From Heterocephalus glaber (taxonomy: Eukaryota > Chordata > Mammalia > Rodentia > Bathyergidae): a DNA stretch of 64,000 nucleotides. Position 1 is the stretch's first letter. Each line of letters opens with the position of its first letter. The stretch covers positions 4,483,322 through 4,547,321 of the forward strand of contig NW_004624805.1 in assembly GCF_000247695.1 (NCBI RefSeq), read 5' to 3'. The translations under genes were made by a program, and so were the position numbers. Shown one piece after another: positions 41,841 through 53,119 of the stretch. The notes under the pieces were generated by a model that had not been told where the DNA came from, did not search any database, and saw only the letters and a list, made by a program, of their open reading frames with translations.

Positions 41841-42167
41841 TAGTAGTCCCCCTTTATCTGAGAGGGATACATTTCAAGACCCCCACTAGGGCCCTAAAAT
41901 GGCAGATAGTATTGAACCAAATATACACTACATTTTTTCTCTACACACAGTACAGCGTGGATACCCTGGACAAAGGAATGATTCACTTTTTGGATGAAAC
42001 AGAACAGAGCAGCATGAGATTTTATTGTGCTACTCAGAATGGCCTCTACTTAAAATGTATGAATTGTTTATTACTGCAATTTTCCATTTAACATTTTCAG
42101 ATGACAGTTGACCAAGGATAATTGAAATTGCAGAAACTGAAACTGTGAATAAGGGAGAACTACTCCA
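41841..42167. mobile_element. MER2/Tigger1-like DNA transposon
   Basis: Ends AGTAGTCCCCCTTTATCTGA and ..AAGGGAGAACTACT form the inverted termini of Tigger1/MER2-type elements, next to TA. Interior about 300 bp, no open frame: nonautonomous fossil. Confidence 0.75.
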
Positions 42168-42814
42168 TAAACTCAGTCTTTATGAAGAGCTGGTCTTTTT
42201 CAAGATCCTGGAACTGTAAATACAGTGTATCATTTATGGGTGGGAATTGAATAGTGCTGGCAGTAAAATAGTCTGATAAAAGCTTGTCTGCTAGATGAGC
42301 CAGTTAGGCATCAAACCTTTTATCCACAACATTAAAATGAATGTGATGATATTTCTGAGAGTGATTGTACATTTGCAGTTGTTCCAAAGCTTGTGATATT
42401 AAAGAGCTAGCTCTACTGTTGGAGAATGGGGAACCCACTGGAAGGAAAACATGTCATTTCATTCAGATCAACAATAAAAACAAGGATTTTCAGTAGAAGG
42501 AATCTTTGCTATTAAGCATTTCTTTGATAGACAATATTTCATCTTCTTTGATTTAGTTGGGCTATTTTGATTTACATATTAAAGGATAGAGATCCTGCGC
42601 TATATATATGGTTTATCTAAGCAAAGACAAAACAAGATTCTTTTTGTAGAAAGCATACATTTTGCACATTGGTTGGCTATATAATACATGTTCCATACCA
42701 TATATATAGTAATACATAGAATATTTGTCACGTATTCACTTGACCTTATACTAAAAGAAAGCTAAAGATTGGTAGAGCACTTTACTTTATCACTTTTACT
42801 TTTTTTGTTGGCTT

Positions 42815-42870
42815 TTTTTTTCTTTTTGAGACAAGGTCTCCCTATGTAGTTCAGGCTGGCCTTGAACTAT
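42815..42870 (-). repeat. B1 fragment
   Basis: TTTTTGAGACAAGGTCTCCC .. CAGGCTGGCCTTGAACT. Confidence 0.7.
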
Positions 42871-42899
42871 CACTTTTACTTTTAAGATTTAGTAGACTT

Positions 42900-43020
42900 A
42901 AGCCGGGTGTGATGATGCATGCCTATAATCCCAGCACTCGGGAGGCTGAGGGAGGAGGATCACTGTGAGTTCAAGGCCTGCCTGGACTATACAGCAAGAC
43001 CCTGTATCCAAAAAAAAAAG
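42900..43020 (+). repeat. B1-type SINE
   Basis: AGCCGGGTGTGATGATGCAT to CCCTGTATCC and poly-A; low divergence. AAGATTTAGTAGACTT before and after is its target duplication. Confidence 0.88.
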
Positions 43021-43304
43021 ATTTAGTAGACTTGACTACTCAGGTATTCTAAATGTAAACCCAGTGTCTACGAAGAAGTGCAGCAAAATGTACTTTGATT
43101 TAGCTGTCAAATGCAAATCTAAGTACGGTATCTATAATTCAAATGCAGCCTTTTCATTTTCTCATTGCTGTGCTGAGAATAAGCACATGACTTATCAGAA
43201 TCAAAGTACAGTGTGTGTCCTGACTGCAGAATCTTCAAATCAATATGTGAAAGTAGTTCAAAGTATATTTTGCCAATTTTGACTCACTGTGAAATAACTT
43301 TCTA

Positions 43305-43465
43305 GCTCAGGTGGTGGTGCACACCTGTATTCCCACCACTCGGGAGGCTGAGGCAGGGGATTGCCCATGAGTTCAAGGCCAGCCTGGGCTACATAGTGAG
43401 TTCAAGACCACCCTAAACTACATAGTGAGACTTTGTCTCAAAAAAAACAAAAAGAAAGAAAGAAA
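43305..43465 (+). repeat. B1-type SINE with 29-bp internal duplication
   Basis: Two successive 29-base units, each starting GAGTTCAAG and ending CTACATAGT. This duplication is diagnostic of B1 in mouse-related rodents and supports the organism call. Confidence 0.88.
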
Positions 43466-43649
43466 ACCCAAATTTCAGGGCTTTAAGGAAAAATGTGTAT
43501 AAGATCTGACTAACCTCATTGTAGAATTCTTTACTATCTCTCTAAATATACACACATGCACATACATATACATATATATGTGACGTATTTACATCTAGCC
43601 ATAATATATATATACATTTACATATAACTTGGGTTCAGTCACTTATTTC

Positions 43650-43741
43650 TTTTTTTTTTTTTTTTTGGTACTGGGGATCAAACTCGGGTCCTTGCGCTTG
43701 CATAGCAGGCAGCGAAACCACTGAGCTAAATCCCTGGCCCT
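43650..43741 (-). repeat. tRNA-derived SINE
   Basis: Poly-T, GGTACTGGGGATCAAACTCG, ends CCCTGGCCC; followed by a further long T-run. Confidence 0.87.
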
Positions 43742-43956
43742 TCTTTTTTTTTTTTTTTTTTTTTTTTTAAGCATGACATTAATAAAGTTTAATTCATAGT
43801 TTTCCCAAACCAATGTAGAAATTTAGATTCTCCTGAGATGAGTTAAAAAAATTTTAAAAAGTCATTAGGTACAAAAATACACAGCAAAAACTAATGAAAA
43901 AATGGAGAAAGAGACAAAAATAAAGTCACAGGAGTGAATTAAAAACTGCATTGTGA

Positions 43957-43989
43957 AGGCCAGGGATTTAGCTCAATGGTGCCGCTGCC
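43957..43989 (+). repeat. Truncated SINE head abutting a PIGB retrocopy
   Basis: Only the first third of the tRNA SINE (GGCCAGGGATTTAGCTCAAT..) before it stops at the PIGB-derived sequence; no 3' part follows. Confidence 0.7.
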
Positions 43990-44440
43990 ACAGAACACCA
44001 TACAGAACGGTGAAACTGGATAGATAAACCTGAATCCTTTGTGGCCCAACATGCCGTATGCCGACAGTGTCCACAGCACAGGCACCAGCAGTGCCCTGCA
44101 GCGCCCCGGGGCTCACACACAGCCGTGGAGGAAGAAGGGCAGGTGGGGTCCCAGGACAGCTGGGAGCCCCTGGCCGAGGTACCAGTGCCACGGGTGGGAG
44201 CCGTAGAAGCTGCCCAAGCCCTGCAGCACATTGAACCTTAGGAAGTTGAGCTGCACCAGTGTCCATTGGCCAAAAAAATACGATCAATCACCAGAGAGAC
44301 TCAGAGCTATAAACCCAACAGGGCAAAAGCCACGCAGAACGAGACGGCACTTTGCGGGCTCCGGGACCCATGGGATGATGGCCATGGGGGATGAGGCAGG
44401 CCAGGGCCACCAGGGAGGTGTGCTTCATGCTGTCCGCGGG
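43990..44440 (-). pseudogene. PIGB: Decayed PIGB retrocopy fragment
   Basis: PIGB is the ER GPI mannosyltransferase 3 of GPI-anchor synthesis (GT22 family). Minus-strand translation gives [38 protein letters not shown] and HKGFRFIYP, the last being the family HKExRFIYP motif with E changed to G. It is broken: a stop follows HGCV, and reading frame is lost at the N-terminal side (near SLVALACL). No introns interrupt about 150 codons that I expect to span several exons, so I infer a retrocopy; there is no poly-A at its 3' end. GC content is much higher than the surroundings. Confidence 0.8.
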
Positions 44441-44459
44441 TCAGCCACTGATTTCTACA

Positions 44460-45720
44460 TCGCTATTGCTCTCCCATCCTATATCCCATTTATTATAACC
44501 TTCGAAGGTGCAAACATTTGTAAGTTTTGTTTTCTCAAGCCCAAGGTTATAAGCAAGAGAGCTCAGTCAGCCACTAAGTGAAGTCTAGCACAACCTTATG
44601 TCACCTATCACCATGTTTGTTTATTTTCAATCAGCAGTCAGCATAACAGTTGCTTTAGCTCAGCTGAAATGGAAGGGAAGGAGTGGACTCAGGACTCAGC
44701 TGCCTGGCTCTTGCTTCCAATCCTCGCCAACACCACAGATAGAGGAATCCCACAACCCACAAGATTTTTTCCAGGACTGAAACTTTCATTCATATTTTTC
44801 ATTCAACATGTATCGATTGACCCTTGTAGTAAGGACCGGGCCCTGAGGTTACAATGGGGAAAATATACCTACACTCTGTTCTCCTGGAGGTGAAAGCTGA
44901 GTGGAAAAGACTAGTTTATAAAGCTAGTTGAGGGGAACATCTAATTTAAAAAAAACAGATTCTCCCCAGAACCATTTATTAAATAATTCATAATGCTGTT
45001 ATACACCAAGATTTCATGTATTCATGGACCCCTTAAGATGATAGATACTAAGATTCTATTGATCTATTTGTATATACTTTTACTTTGTAAATTGTAAAAC
45101 AGCAGAGTCAAAAAAAATTACAATAAGTACCTACATACCTATCATCTAGATTCTACAATTAGTATTTCACTCTCCTTTCTTTCTTGTGAATTCAGCCAGT
45201 TATACATCACTTTATCCATCCATTAATTAACTAATTCACCTTTTGGGGAGCATTTCCAATTAAATCACAAACACAATTACACTTTTCCTTAGATACAGTG
45301 CTGTACTTCTTTAATTATGATAACACAGTATATTTGTAGTTTCACTGGAGTTTTCAGTGATATATCACAGACATTTTAATATTGGAATAGTTGCCTATTA
45401 AGAATATGAAAAATGACCAAAGCTGAGACCACAAAGGCTTGCTTAATGGGAGAGCTCATGTAGCTTATGTTCCTCTCAACCCAGGACTCTACCCTGATTA
45501 TCCGGGTCCTGGGACCCTTAAATCTGAGGGAAACTTAAATTTTCAGACTCAACTTCATGTTGCCACAGGAGGCAGTTTAAATTTATCTCTGAGGGCAAAC
45601 TGTTCCCTTGTTTCCTGGTTTTGGGGCAAAAACATATTATGGACTTTTTGAAAAAGAAAGATTCTATTTTAAAAAAAAAAGATTCAGGAAAATGAGGAGC
45701 TAAACTTCTGAATAATCAAT
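44460..45720. other. Unique sequence, no gene recognised
   Basis: No convincing exon or repeat. Short frames only. Confidence 0.35.
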
Positions 45721-45724
45721 ATTT

Positions 45725-45937
45725 TCTTGCTTGCTTGCTTGCTGTCTTGCTTTCTTGCTTTGACTGTACTGGAGATTGAACTCAGGTCCTTTGTACTGAG
45801 CTACATCCCCAGCATTTTTTATTTTTTAAGACAGGCTGTCTTTAAGTTGGCCAGATTAGATCAAACTTGCAATCCTCTTGCCTCAGCCTTCCAGAGTGCT
45901 GGGATAACAGGCATGGGCCACCATACCCAGCTTTTCT
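45725..45937 (-). repeat. B1/ID-like dimeric SINE with (TTGC)n
   Basis: (TTGC)n-like tail, TACTGGAGATTGAACTCAGG, then B1 half to GGCCACCATACCCAGC. Confidence 0.72.
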
Positions 45938-46019
45938 GCATAATGTCAAACATCTGTCTTGGTTGTAGGGTTATATCCTTGAACATTATGCTTTCTTTAG
46001 GATAATGTTTCATTCTTTA

Positions 46020-48540
46020 AAATGGCTTTGTTCTTTTCTGTCCTTGAAAGTTATCAGTTACTCTTGCAGATGTATATGTGTATTCTTCATGTTCTTGTTA
46101 AACAAAGATCAAAGTACCTGGCACATAATAAGTACTCAATAAAAGTTAATCATTATTAATAATAAAAATACTGATCTTCCAAAGATCATATAAGATAAAG
46201 CCTCAGACTCTTCATGTTTTAGCAGGAAGGGAAGTGAAGTCTTACAAGGTAGAAACATTAGGCATATTTGAGTTATAGATTATCTCAGAACATTATTGCT
46301 GCACCTGTAGTTACTGTGGCTATTTAATTTTCCAGAGACATGGCTGCTAACTAGTGAGAAATTACTGGTTAATGGTTCCTGCCTGAGAGGCAGATAGACA
46401 ACAGAAAGCATTGCTAGATGGGAAGGGTCCAGGAAGTCAGGAAGGATTCAGGATTCCAGCTCTCAACGTCTCTTCCCCTTTCCTTGTTCAGCTGCTCTTC
46501 TCCCCTGACCTGAAAACCTCTCCTCAGTGACGGGTTTTAAACCTAGTCACAATGCAGTACAAACTGCTAACAGTTTGAAGTATTGGCCTCTCCCAGGGAA
46601 ATTAACATTTTAACTGGGATCGAAATTTAATGTAGTAAGGCTGCCTGCAGGGGCTGGGAACAGAAATGAACAAGACAGTCCAGTCTAAGACCACAGGGTC
46701 TAGCGAGGACTGGGTGCAAATTCAAACTCAGTTTTTTAAAAAATCACTGTGCCAGCCAAACAAAATATGCTGGAAGACTTGATTCAGCTTTCAGCCTGCT
46801 AGTTTGTTACTCATGAGTTAAAGAAAATATAAATGTGAAATTAGAATTGTTATCTAGTGGTCCTTGAAAACTGTGTGGGTGGGTCCTTCTTTAGGGAGAA
46901 GAGGGAAGGGTAGGAGAGCAGAGGGTTTAGTAGTTTTTCCAGGGATGCATGTGGCTCCTGGGTGGGCCCCTGTGCTGACCTGTGGAAAGAGCCAAAGGCT
47001 CCCCGAGCCAGATGGCTCTAGCTTCAGAGTCCTTTTTGGTGCAGCCACTTACTTACAAGAGGATCTTGAAGGAGTTACTAGAATGATTCTTACCCACTGG
47101 GCTGTTGAGAAGGCTCAGTGAGATAATACACAGTGTCTGCCTCAGTACAGAGGACCAAGTGCATTTAGTCAACAGCTGTTCACTGGTTCCTGAACACGAC
47201 AGTAACTGTGGTTACATGGACATCTCCCCTCTCCTGAGGAAGGAAGGCTTTTTTAAAACAAATACTTAGATAAATAAGCATCCTGTAAGTGGGGGAGCCA
47301 TTCTACATTCATCCAAGAAATGGCCTCCTCAATTATGTAAGTGCATGGATACATTCTATTTGTCAACAGATAGGAAAAGGAATGTTAAGTTTCATTTCCC
47401 TTGAGACATTTCATTCTTAAATCAAAAATTTCTGTGGTTATTGTTAAAGCCTGCTCCACTTGAGAAATGTTTTCCTATCCCCCCAATCAAACAAAGACAA
47501 CAAGTCATGAAATAATTATCATTCTTCAAATAGGAAAATGCACAGTGCTAGACACTCTGGAAGAAACAGAAGCATGAAATGTCTGACCTTAAATTATCAG
47601 GTATTTAAAAAATTAACTCAGTATGAATGTTCTGACTTTGGCTCTTTTTCTTCCTTTCCCTGAATGTGGGTGTAAGGTGTGTAAGGTCTGGAAGCTGCTG
47701 AACCATTCACTCTTCATCTCTGAAATTTATGGACTGTAACTGTAGAGTAGAGGACTACATGATAGCCATCCAGAGATATTTTATGTAACTAGCATATAAT
47801 ACAATATAAACAAACACTAGAGTCAAGGAAGAGCTCTAGACACAATGGAGGTATGGATTGAATTCCAGTGGATTGGAGTCCATGGATTAAATTCTAGTAG
47901 GCAAAGAAGGGTCCTGAGACCTGACAGCAGCCCATTTGCCTCCCTCAGGCCTCCTCCCTTCACTTCTTTGAGCCAGTTCTTCCCTGTAACACAGGGATCC
48001 AATCCTCTCCTTCTCAGGGACTGGGAGAATTAAATGAGGCAATGGATGTTTGAGTCCTCCGTGATGATGTTTTAATTGCCAATGCCTTTCTCTAGCGTGG
48101 CTTGCAATCACCCATCCGTCTCCACTTTATCCACAGCTCTTTGTTTAGACTCTGGCTTGTTCTTGCCTGGAGTTCTGTAGTCGCCTCCTTGCTGATCTCA
48201 TCCCCAAACCATCCATTCTCCATACTGTAGCTTAAACAGTTTGCCACAACCACTTACACAACAACTTAAGAGACTTGCAACATTACTTGGCTTCCTGTTA
48301 TTAAGGTATTAGTTATACACAATAAAATGTACGTATTTTGAAGTGTGTGATGAATTTTGGCGATTGAGTACAATTGTGCGATCACCCAGTACCAAGACAC
48401 AGATGTGCTCCCTCACTTTTGAGGTTGGTCTGTCCTTACTCACTGCCAGTCAACTACCGATCAGGTTTCTGTCACTGTACTTTCGTAGTATAGTTTCTGT
48501 CGCTGTGCTTTCTGTTACTTTTTAAAAATAAACTTTTACA
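46020..48540. other. Unique sequence with small old-repeat traces
   Basis: Near 46105-46160 an ancient L2/MIR-like piece (GTACCTGGCACATAATAAGT). Otherwise no exon or repeat I can support; the 60-85 codon frames here carry no recognisable motif. Confidence 0.35.
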
Positions 48541-48544
48541 TTTT

Positions 48545-49350
48545 AGATTTATGGAAAAATGACAAAGCTAGTAGTGATATTGTGAAATATGTGTTTGGTC
48601 CTCATCTTTATTTCCTCTCACATGGCTCCTGAAGCCCTTGGAATCTGCAGAGTGACAGGTGTTTTTTGTATGTCAGTGAGCTGATTGGAAGCTAGACGGT
48701 CCCTAAAAAGACCAGGCATGATTAGAAGAGTTAAAACTTTTAGCGTGAAGCCTCAACATCCTGGAGGTAAGAGGGGGGTGAGATTGAATTGATTCCCAGT
48801 GGCCAGTGATTTAGTCAGTCATGCCTGCATCATGAAGTCTCCTTAAATCCCCCAAAACACCCCATATGGCGAGAGTTTGGGGAGCTTACAAATAGCAGAA
48901 CTCATGGAGGTTCCTGGAGGGCTTTGCACCCAGGGAAGGCATGGGAGTTCCGAGTCCCTTCCCACACACCTTGCCATAAGCTTCTCTGCTGTCTGACTGT
49001 TAATCTGAACCCTTTGTGATATCCTTTATAATAAATGGGTAAATATAAGTCAAGTGTTTCCCTGGTTTCTGTGAGCTATCCTAGAAAATTAATGGAACCT
49101 AAGGAGGGGATTGTGGAAACCCCAATTTAAAGCAGGTCAGAAATACAGGTGACGAAGTGGGGTGGACTGTCCTGTAGGATCTGACTGTATTTCCGGGTAG
49201 TATCAGAACAGAATCGGCTCATAGGACTCTCAGCTGCTGTCTACTGCAGAAGAATTGCTTGTGAGGGGAAAATACCCACACATCTGATGTCAGGGTTGTG
49301 TTGAATGGTACGAGTAGGAAAAAACACTTTGGTTTTTCTTGCCCTTAATG
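48545..49350 (+). repeat. LTR-like ancient retroelement remnant
   Basis: Has an AATAAA-containing segment near 49030 (TATAATAAATGGGTAAATAT), then GTTTCTGTGAGCTATCCTAG and AGGAGGGGATTGTGGAAACC, patterns that recall ERVL-type LTR or associated sequence. Family not assigned. Confidence 0.35.
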
Positions 49351-49479
49351 CTAGCATTGAGAGTTTCTGTAAACCCCACACCCAGTTACCCCTATTCCTA
49401 ACATCTATATGAATATGGTATATTTGTCACAATTAATAAACTATAATCACAAATGATCTTTAATATCTATTCTTTATTC

Positions 49480-49507
49480 ATATTTCCTTTATGAATAAAG
49501 GAAATAT
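49480..49507. repeat. 13-bp palindrome
   Basis: ATATTTCCTTTAT and ATAAAGGAAATAT face each other across 2 bases; AT-rich cruciform-prone site. Confidence 0.7.
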
Positions 49508-49610
49508 ATTTATATTATATTTTATATAAGCCTTTATGAAATGTCCTTTTTCTGTTCCAGGATCCTATCCGTGCTACATCACAGATAGGCTTCTATTGGT
49601 GCTAATAGTT

Positions 49611-49796
49611 TCTTTTTTTTTTTTTGGTACCAGGGATCGAACTCGGGTCCTTGCACTTGCAAGGCAGGCGGTGGAAGCACTGAGCTAAATCCCCGGCCCT
49701 TCTTTTTTTATTATTAATTTTATTGGTACATTTTAGGTAAACAATACAATGACATTCATCATTGGAAATTTTGCACCTTTACATAATCTCTCTTGG
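49611..49796 (-). mobile_element. L1 tail plus SINE sharing one target duplication
   Basis: TTGGTGCTAATAGTT at 49596-49610 and 49797-49811 encloses a minus-strand tRNA SINE (49611-49701) joined to a 95-bp L1 3' tail (49702-49796). In element order: L1 tail, then SINE with poly-A. Either the SINE landed in the L1 poly-A, or both entered together. Confidence 0.75.
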
Positions 49797-49869
49797 TTGG
49801 TGCTAATAGTTCCTAACTTTCTTCATTTTTGGTGATCTTGACAGTTCTTCCCAACCCTTTTAATTTATT

Positions 49870-50018
49870 TATTTATTTTCTTTTGTTTTGTTTTTGTTTT
49901 TTGAGGAAGGGTCTCCCTTTGTAGCCCAGACTGGCCTCGAACTCAAGGTGATTCTCCTGCCTCAGCCTCCCGAGTGCTGGGATTACAGGGGTGTGCCACC
50001 ATGCCCAGCTTCAACCCT
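49870..50018 (-). repeat. B1-type SINE
   Basis: TTTGAGGAAGGGTCTCCCTT .. GTGTGCCACCATGCCCAGC. Confidence 0.82.
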
Positions 50019-50084
50019 TTTTATTTTTAGATACATTTTCATCTTTAACTCTAGTATACAAAGCCCTCTAATACAACATCCTAC

Positions 50085-50460
50085 CTATATTAGTGTGCTA
50101 GGGCTGCTGTAACAAAATACCGCACTCTGGGTGGCTTAAATAACAGAAATTTATTTTCTCACAGTTCTGAAGACTTTAAATCTAAGATCATGGTTTTGGC
50201 ATCTTTTTTTTTTCTGAGGTCTCTCTCATTTCCTTGCTGATGGTATTTTCATGGTACGTACATCCTGATGTCTTCATCCAAGTTTTCTCCTATAAGGACT
50301 CCAGTCAGATTGCATTAGGACCCTCATTTTTAAGCTAGCTATTTTAATTTAGCTGGATCACTTGTTTGAATCCCCTCTCTCTAAATGCAGTTGCATTCTG
50401 AGGGACTTAGGGCCTCGGCATATGAATTTGGGGAGACATAGTCTAGCCCATTACATGACC
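50085..50460. repeat. Ancient interspersed repeat, family unresolved
   Basis: TTAGTGTGCTAGGGCTGCTG then AACAAAATACCGCACTCTGG .. AACAGAAATTTATTTTCTCA is a widespread old mammalian repeat pattern. Related sequence starts near 50755 and 51605. Confidence 0.45.
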
Positions 50461-50744
50461 CGATGGTCTTGCCTTTCAGTCTGCCTCTGTCCACAGCCCC
50501 TCATTCCTCACTCATCTTTTCAGGACTCATCTTTTTAGAACTCAGGGGGTTTTCTATGCTTTCAGAAATCGATAACGCTGATTCAAAGGATCCCATGTCA
50601 TCCTCCCCTGCTGCTACCACCAGTCAGTTGTGCAGTATTATGTAACACTCCCCCAAATGGCTTTGGTCATCTCTTGGTGAGAGGAGAAACTTCCATACAT
50701 GGAATTGCCTCTCTTTTGGCCAAGCTGTGACAATCAGGTCACTT

Positions 50745-51020
50745 ATCTCTGGGTGTGTTAGCTTTCTGACAGTGTGACAAAATACCCAAGAGGAGGGAAG
50801 GTTTATCAGGATAAATAAACCGCACAGTTTCAGAGAGTTCAGACTGCGGCTGACTGGCCCTGTTGCTTCTTGGGCTGCGGTGCGGCAGCTGATTTCATGG
50901 CAGCTGAGAGGCAAATAGAGAGAAAGAGGAAGGGCCAGGGTCCCAGCATCCCATCAAGGACATGCCCATGGCCTGACTTCCTCCCATTAGACCCCTGCTG
51001 GCACCACAGGCTGGAAACAG
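50745..51020. repeat. Ancient interspersed repeat, family unresolved
   Basis: GTGTGACAAAATACCCAAGA .. CATGGCAGCTGAGAGGCAAA .. CCTCCCATTAGACCCCTGCT, the same general pattern. Confidence 0.4.
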
Positions 51021-51604
51021 GGCCCTTCGGTCATACTCACCCAGGCTGTAGCAACGTGTATGGTATGCTTGGTGGCTGAGAGGAGCCTGGGTCGGTGTTC
51101 GGGAGTATCAGAAAATAAAACTTGACAGTAACAGAGTGAAGGTAAAAAGGAGTGAAAGAGAATAAGCAAATGTAAATTCAGTGCTTCTCCGAATCTTAAT
51201 GCTGGGGGCCGAGAGGTGGGGAGGAAGATTAAGGAACCGCCAGTCATGCTTCTTCCTTCTCAATGCCAGACACGTTGGATTATGTCTTATTACTGATCAA
51301 AGCAATCAATATACAATGCATTACCGTGTACTCTGCATTTCTCTTCAGTCTATTGACGCAAACTGAGCTCACACACTTCTAATTGTAAGAAACGCACTTG
51401 AGCAAGGGTTGCAGCTGAGGTGCTCTGAAATCCACTGCTGGGAGGCGCTGTTCCTGGGGTCGCTTCCAGCCAGTCACAGTGCAGCACACCGGTCCTCTGA
51501 GGGCTGCCTTGGCTTTGAGGACTCCTTCCCAGCTTTGTTGAAACGCTTTCAACTGCACAGTGATCCAGAGCACCTCATTCCACATTCTTTCTCCTCCACT
51601 CAGA

Positions 51605-52590
51605 GTCTACGGCACTTTCCTTTCACTGAGACACAATACCCAACACCCGCACCTTAAAGGAGAGGTTTGTTTCGGCTCACAGTTGCAGCCTGTGGTCAGA
51701 GCTGGGTCCAAGCCAGAGAGCTGACGGCAGGGGGCGCGGCGGGGGAGACGGTGCCCACCTGCGGCGGGTGGGTGAGTGGTCAGTCTGTGGGGAATTGTCC
51801 AGCTGAGCTGAGTCTGCGAGGCTTTGGGTGTGGAAGACCCAGGTGAGGACTGTTGTCGGAAGGCATAAAAGGAGAACTAGAGTCGGGGGGGGGGGGTGTG
51901 TTCATGATGCTGATTTCCCAGGAGAAACTTGCTTTTCCTGATATGAACTTGATTTCTCCTAGGAAGAGGAACTTAGGTTCTCGCTGTTGCCATGGACGGC
52001 TGCTCTTCTCTTTGTGCTGCCGTTCTCTTTCGTCTTGAGCGTAGCTTCCTAGCTCCAGGCAGATTCTCTAGCTTCCAGCGCCAGCCCTTGGGCTTTCCCG
52101 GCGCAGACCTGTAGGTCTTCCACGGTGGATTCCTCGTCCTCCTGATAGAACTTGCAGGAGACATTGCCGTGGGCTCTAGGCCTGCGGCTGTACTCGTGGG
52201 CGACACTGCTGAGGGATCCAGGCCCTCGGCTGGATTCTTCGGGTCTCTAGCGCACAGACAGATCTCGCCCTCCTCTGCATTTGACTTGTGAGGTGACTAC
52301 TACAAGATAACCCTATAAATTATGTGTACATCCCGTAGTACATCTACTCCCTAGCAAACTCTGACTAAATGCATCAACCCACGGCGTGCTGGACAGCAGA
52401 GAGAGAAAGGAGGAGCCGAGAACAAGAACACAGCCTTAGAGGGCCCGCCCCGTGACCTTCCAAACAGGCCCCTCCTCCTAGCAGCACAGTGGGCTGCTGG
52501 GTCCATCAGTGGATGAATCTGCTAGTGTAGTGCCCCACGGTCCAGTCACCCTCCTAACTCTTTGGGGAGACATTTTTTTATCAAAACTGT
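51605..52590. repeat. Ancient repeat apparently split by a 0.6-kb GC-rich insert
   Basis: 5' part (ACACAATACCCAACACCCGC .. GGTTTGTTTCGGCTCACAGT) and 3' part (from about 52380, ..GGCCCCTCCTCCTAGCAGCA .. ATCAGTGGATGAATCTGC) look like halves of one old repeat. Between them is about 600 bases of GC-richer DNA with a stop-free minus frame across about 51973-52262 that I cannot identify. Confidence 0.35.
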
Positions 52591-52754
52591 AACACTTAGA
52601 GTCAGACTTGTGTGTGCACTGAGTGCTCTCTCAGGTTTTCTTAGGCCCCTCTCCACTTCTCTCCTAAGTCATTTTCCTTAGTAAAATTTTCCGAAATTTA
52701 ATCCTAACTTGGCATCTGCTTCTTGGTACATCTGGATTAACACAACTTCCACAG

Positions 52755-53115
52755 GCACATTTACTGAAGAAAATGTGGTATTTGCACTCAATTGGAGTAC
52801 TACTCTGCCATAAAAATAAACAAGACATTTGTAGGAAAATAGTTGCACCTTGAGACCACAATGTTAAGTGAAATAAATCAGACACACAAACTTAAATATT
52901 ACATAGTTACTCTTATATGAGAAGCTCAAATTATACATAAGAGCAAAATAGATCTTTCTCAAATGGGAAGGGGATTGAGAGGTGGAGAGAGTGGAGAGGG
53001 AAAGGGAATGAAAAAAGGAATTAAGATGTGTTATTTACATGTACCAATTCCATCCAAGAAATGTAAACATTATGTACTATAAACATGTACTAATAAAAAA
53101 TTATAACCAGAAAAA
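52755..53115 (+). repeat. L1 3' end
   Basis: ACTCTGCCATAAAAATAAAC .. TTGAGACCACAATGTTAAGT .. purine-rich 3' UTR .. ATGTACTAATAAAAAATTAT. Same tail family as 21640-21796. Confidence 0.75.
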
Positions 53116-53119
53116 AGAA

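Noticed and set aside
43968..44287. Minus-strand frames of 87 and 104 codons as real proteins
   Set aside because: They are out-of-frame or partial readings of a PIGB retrocopy broken by a stop and frame loss.
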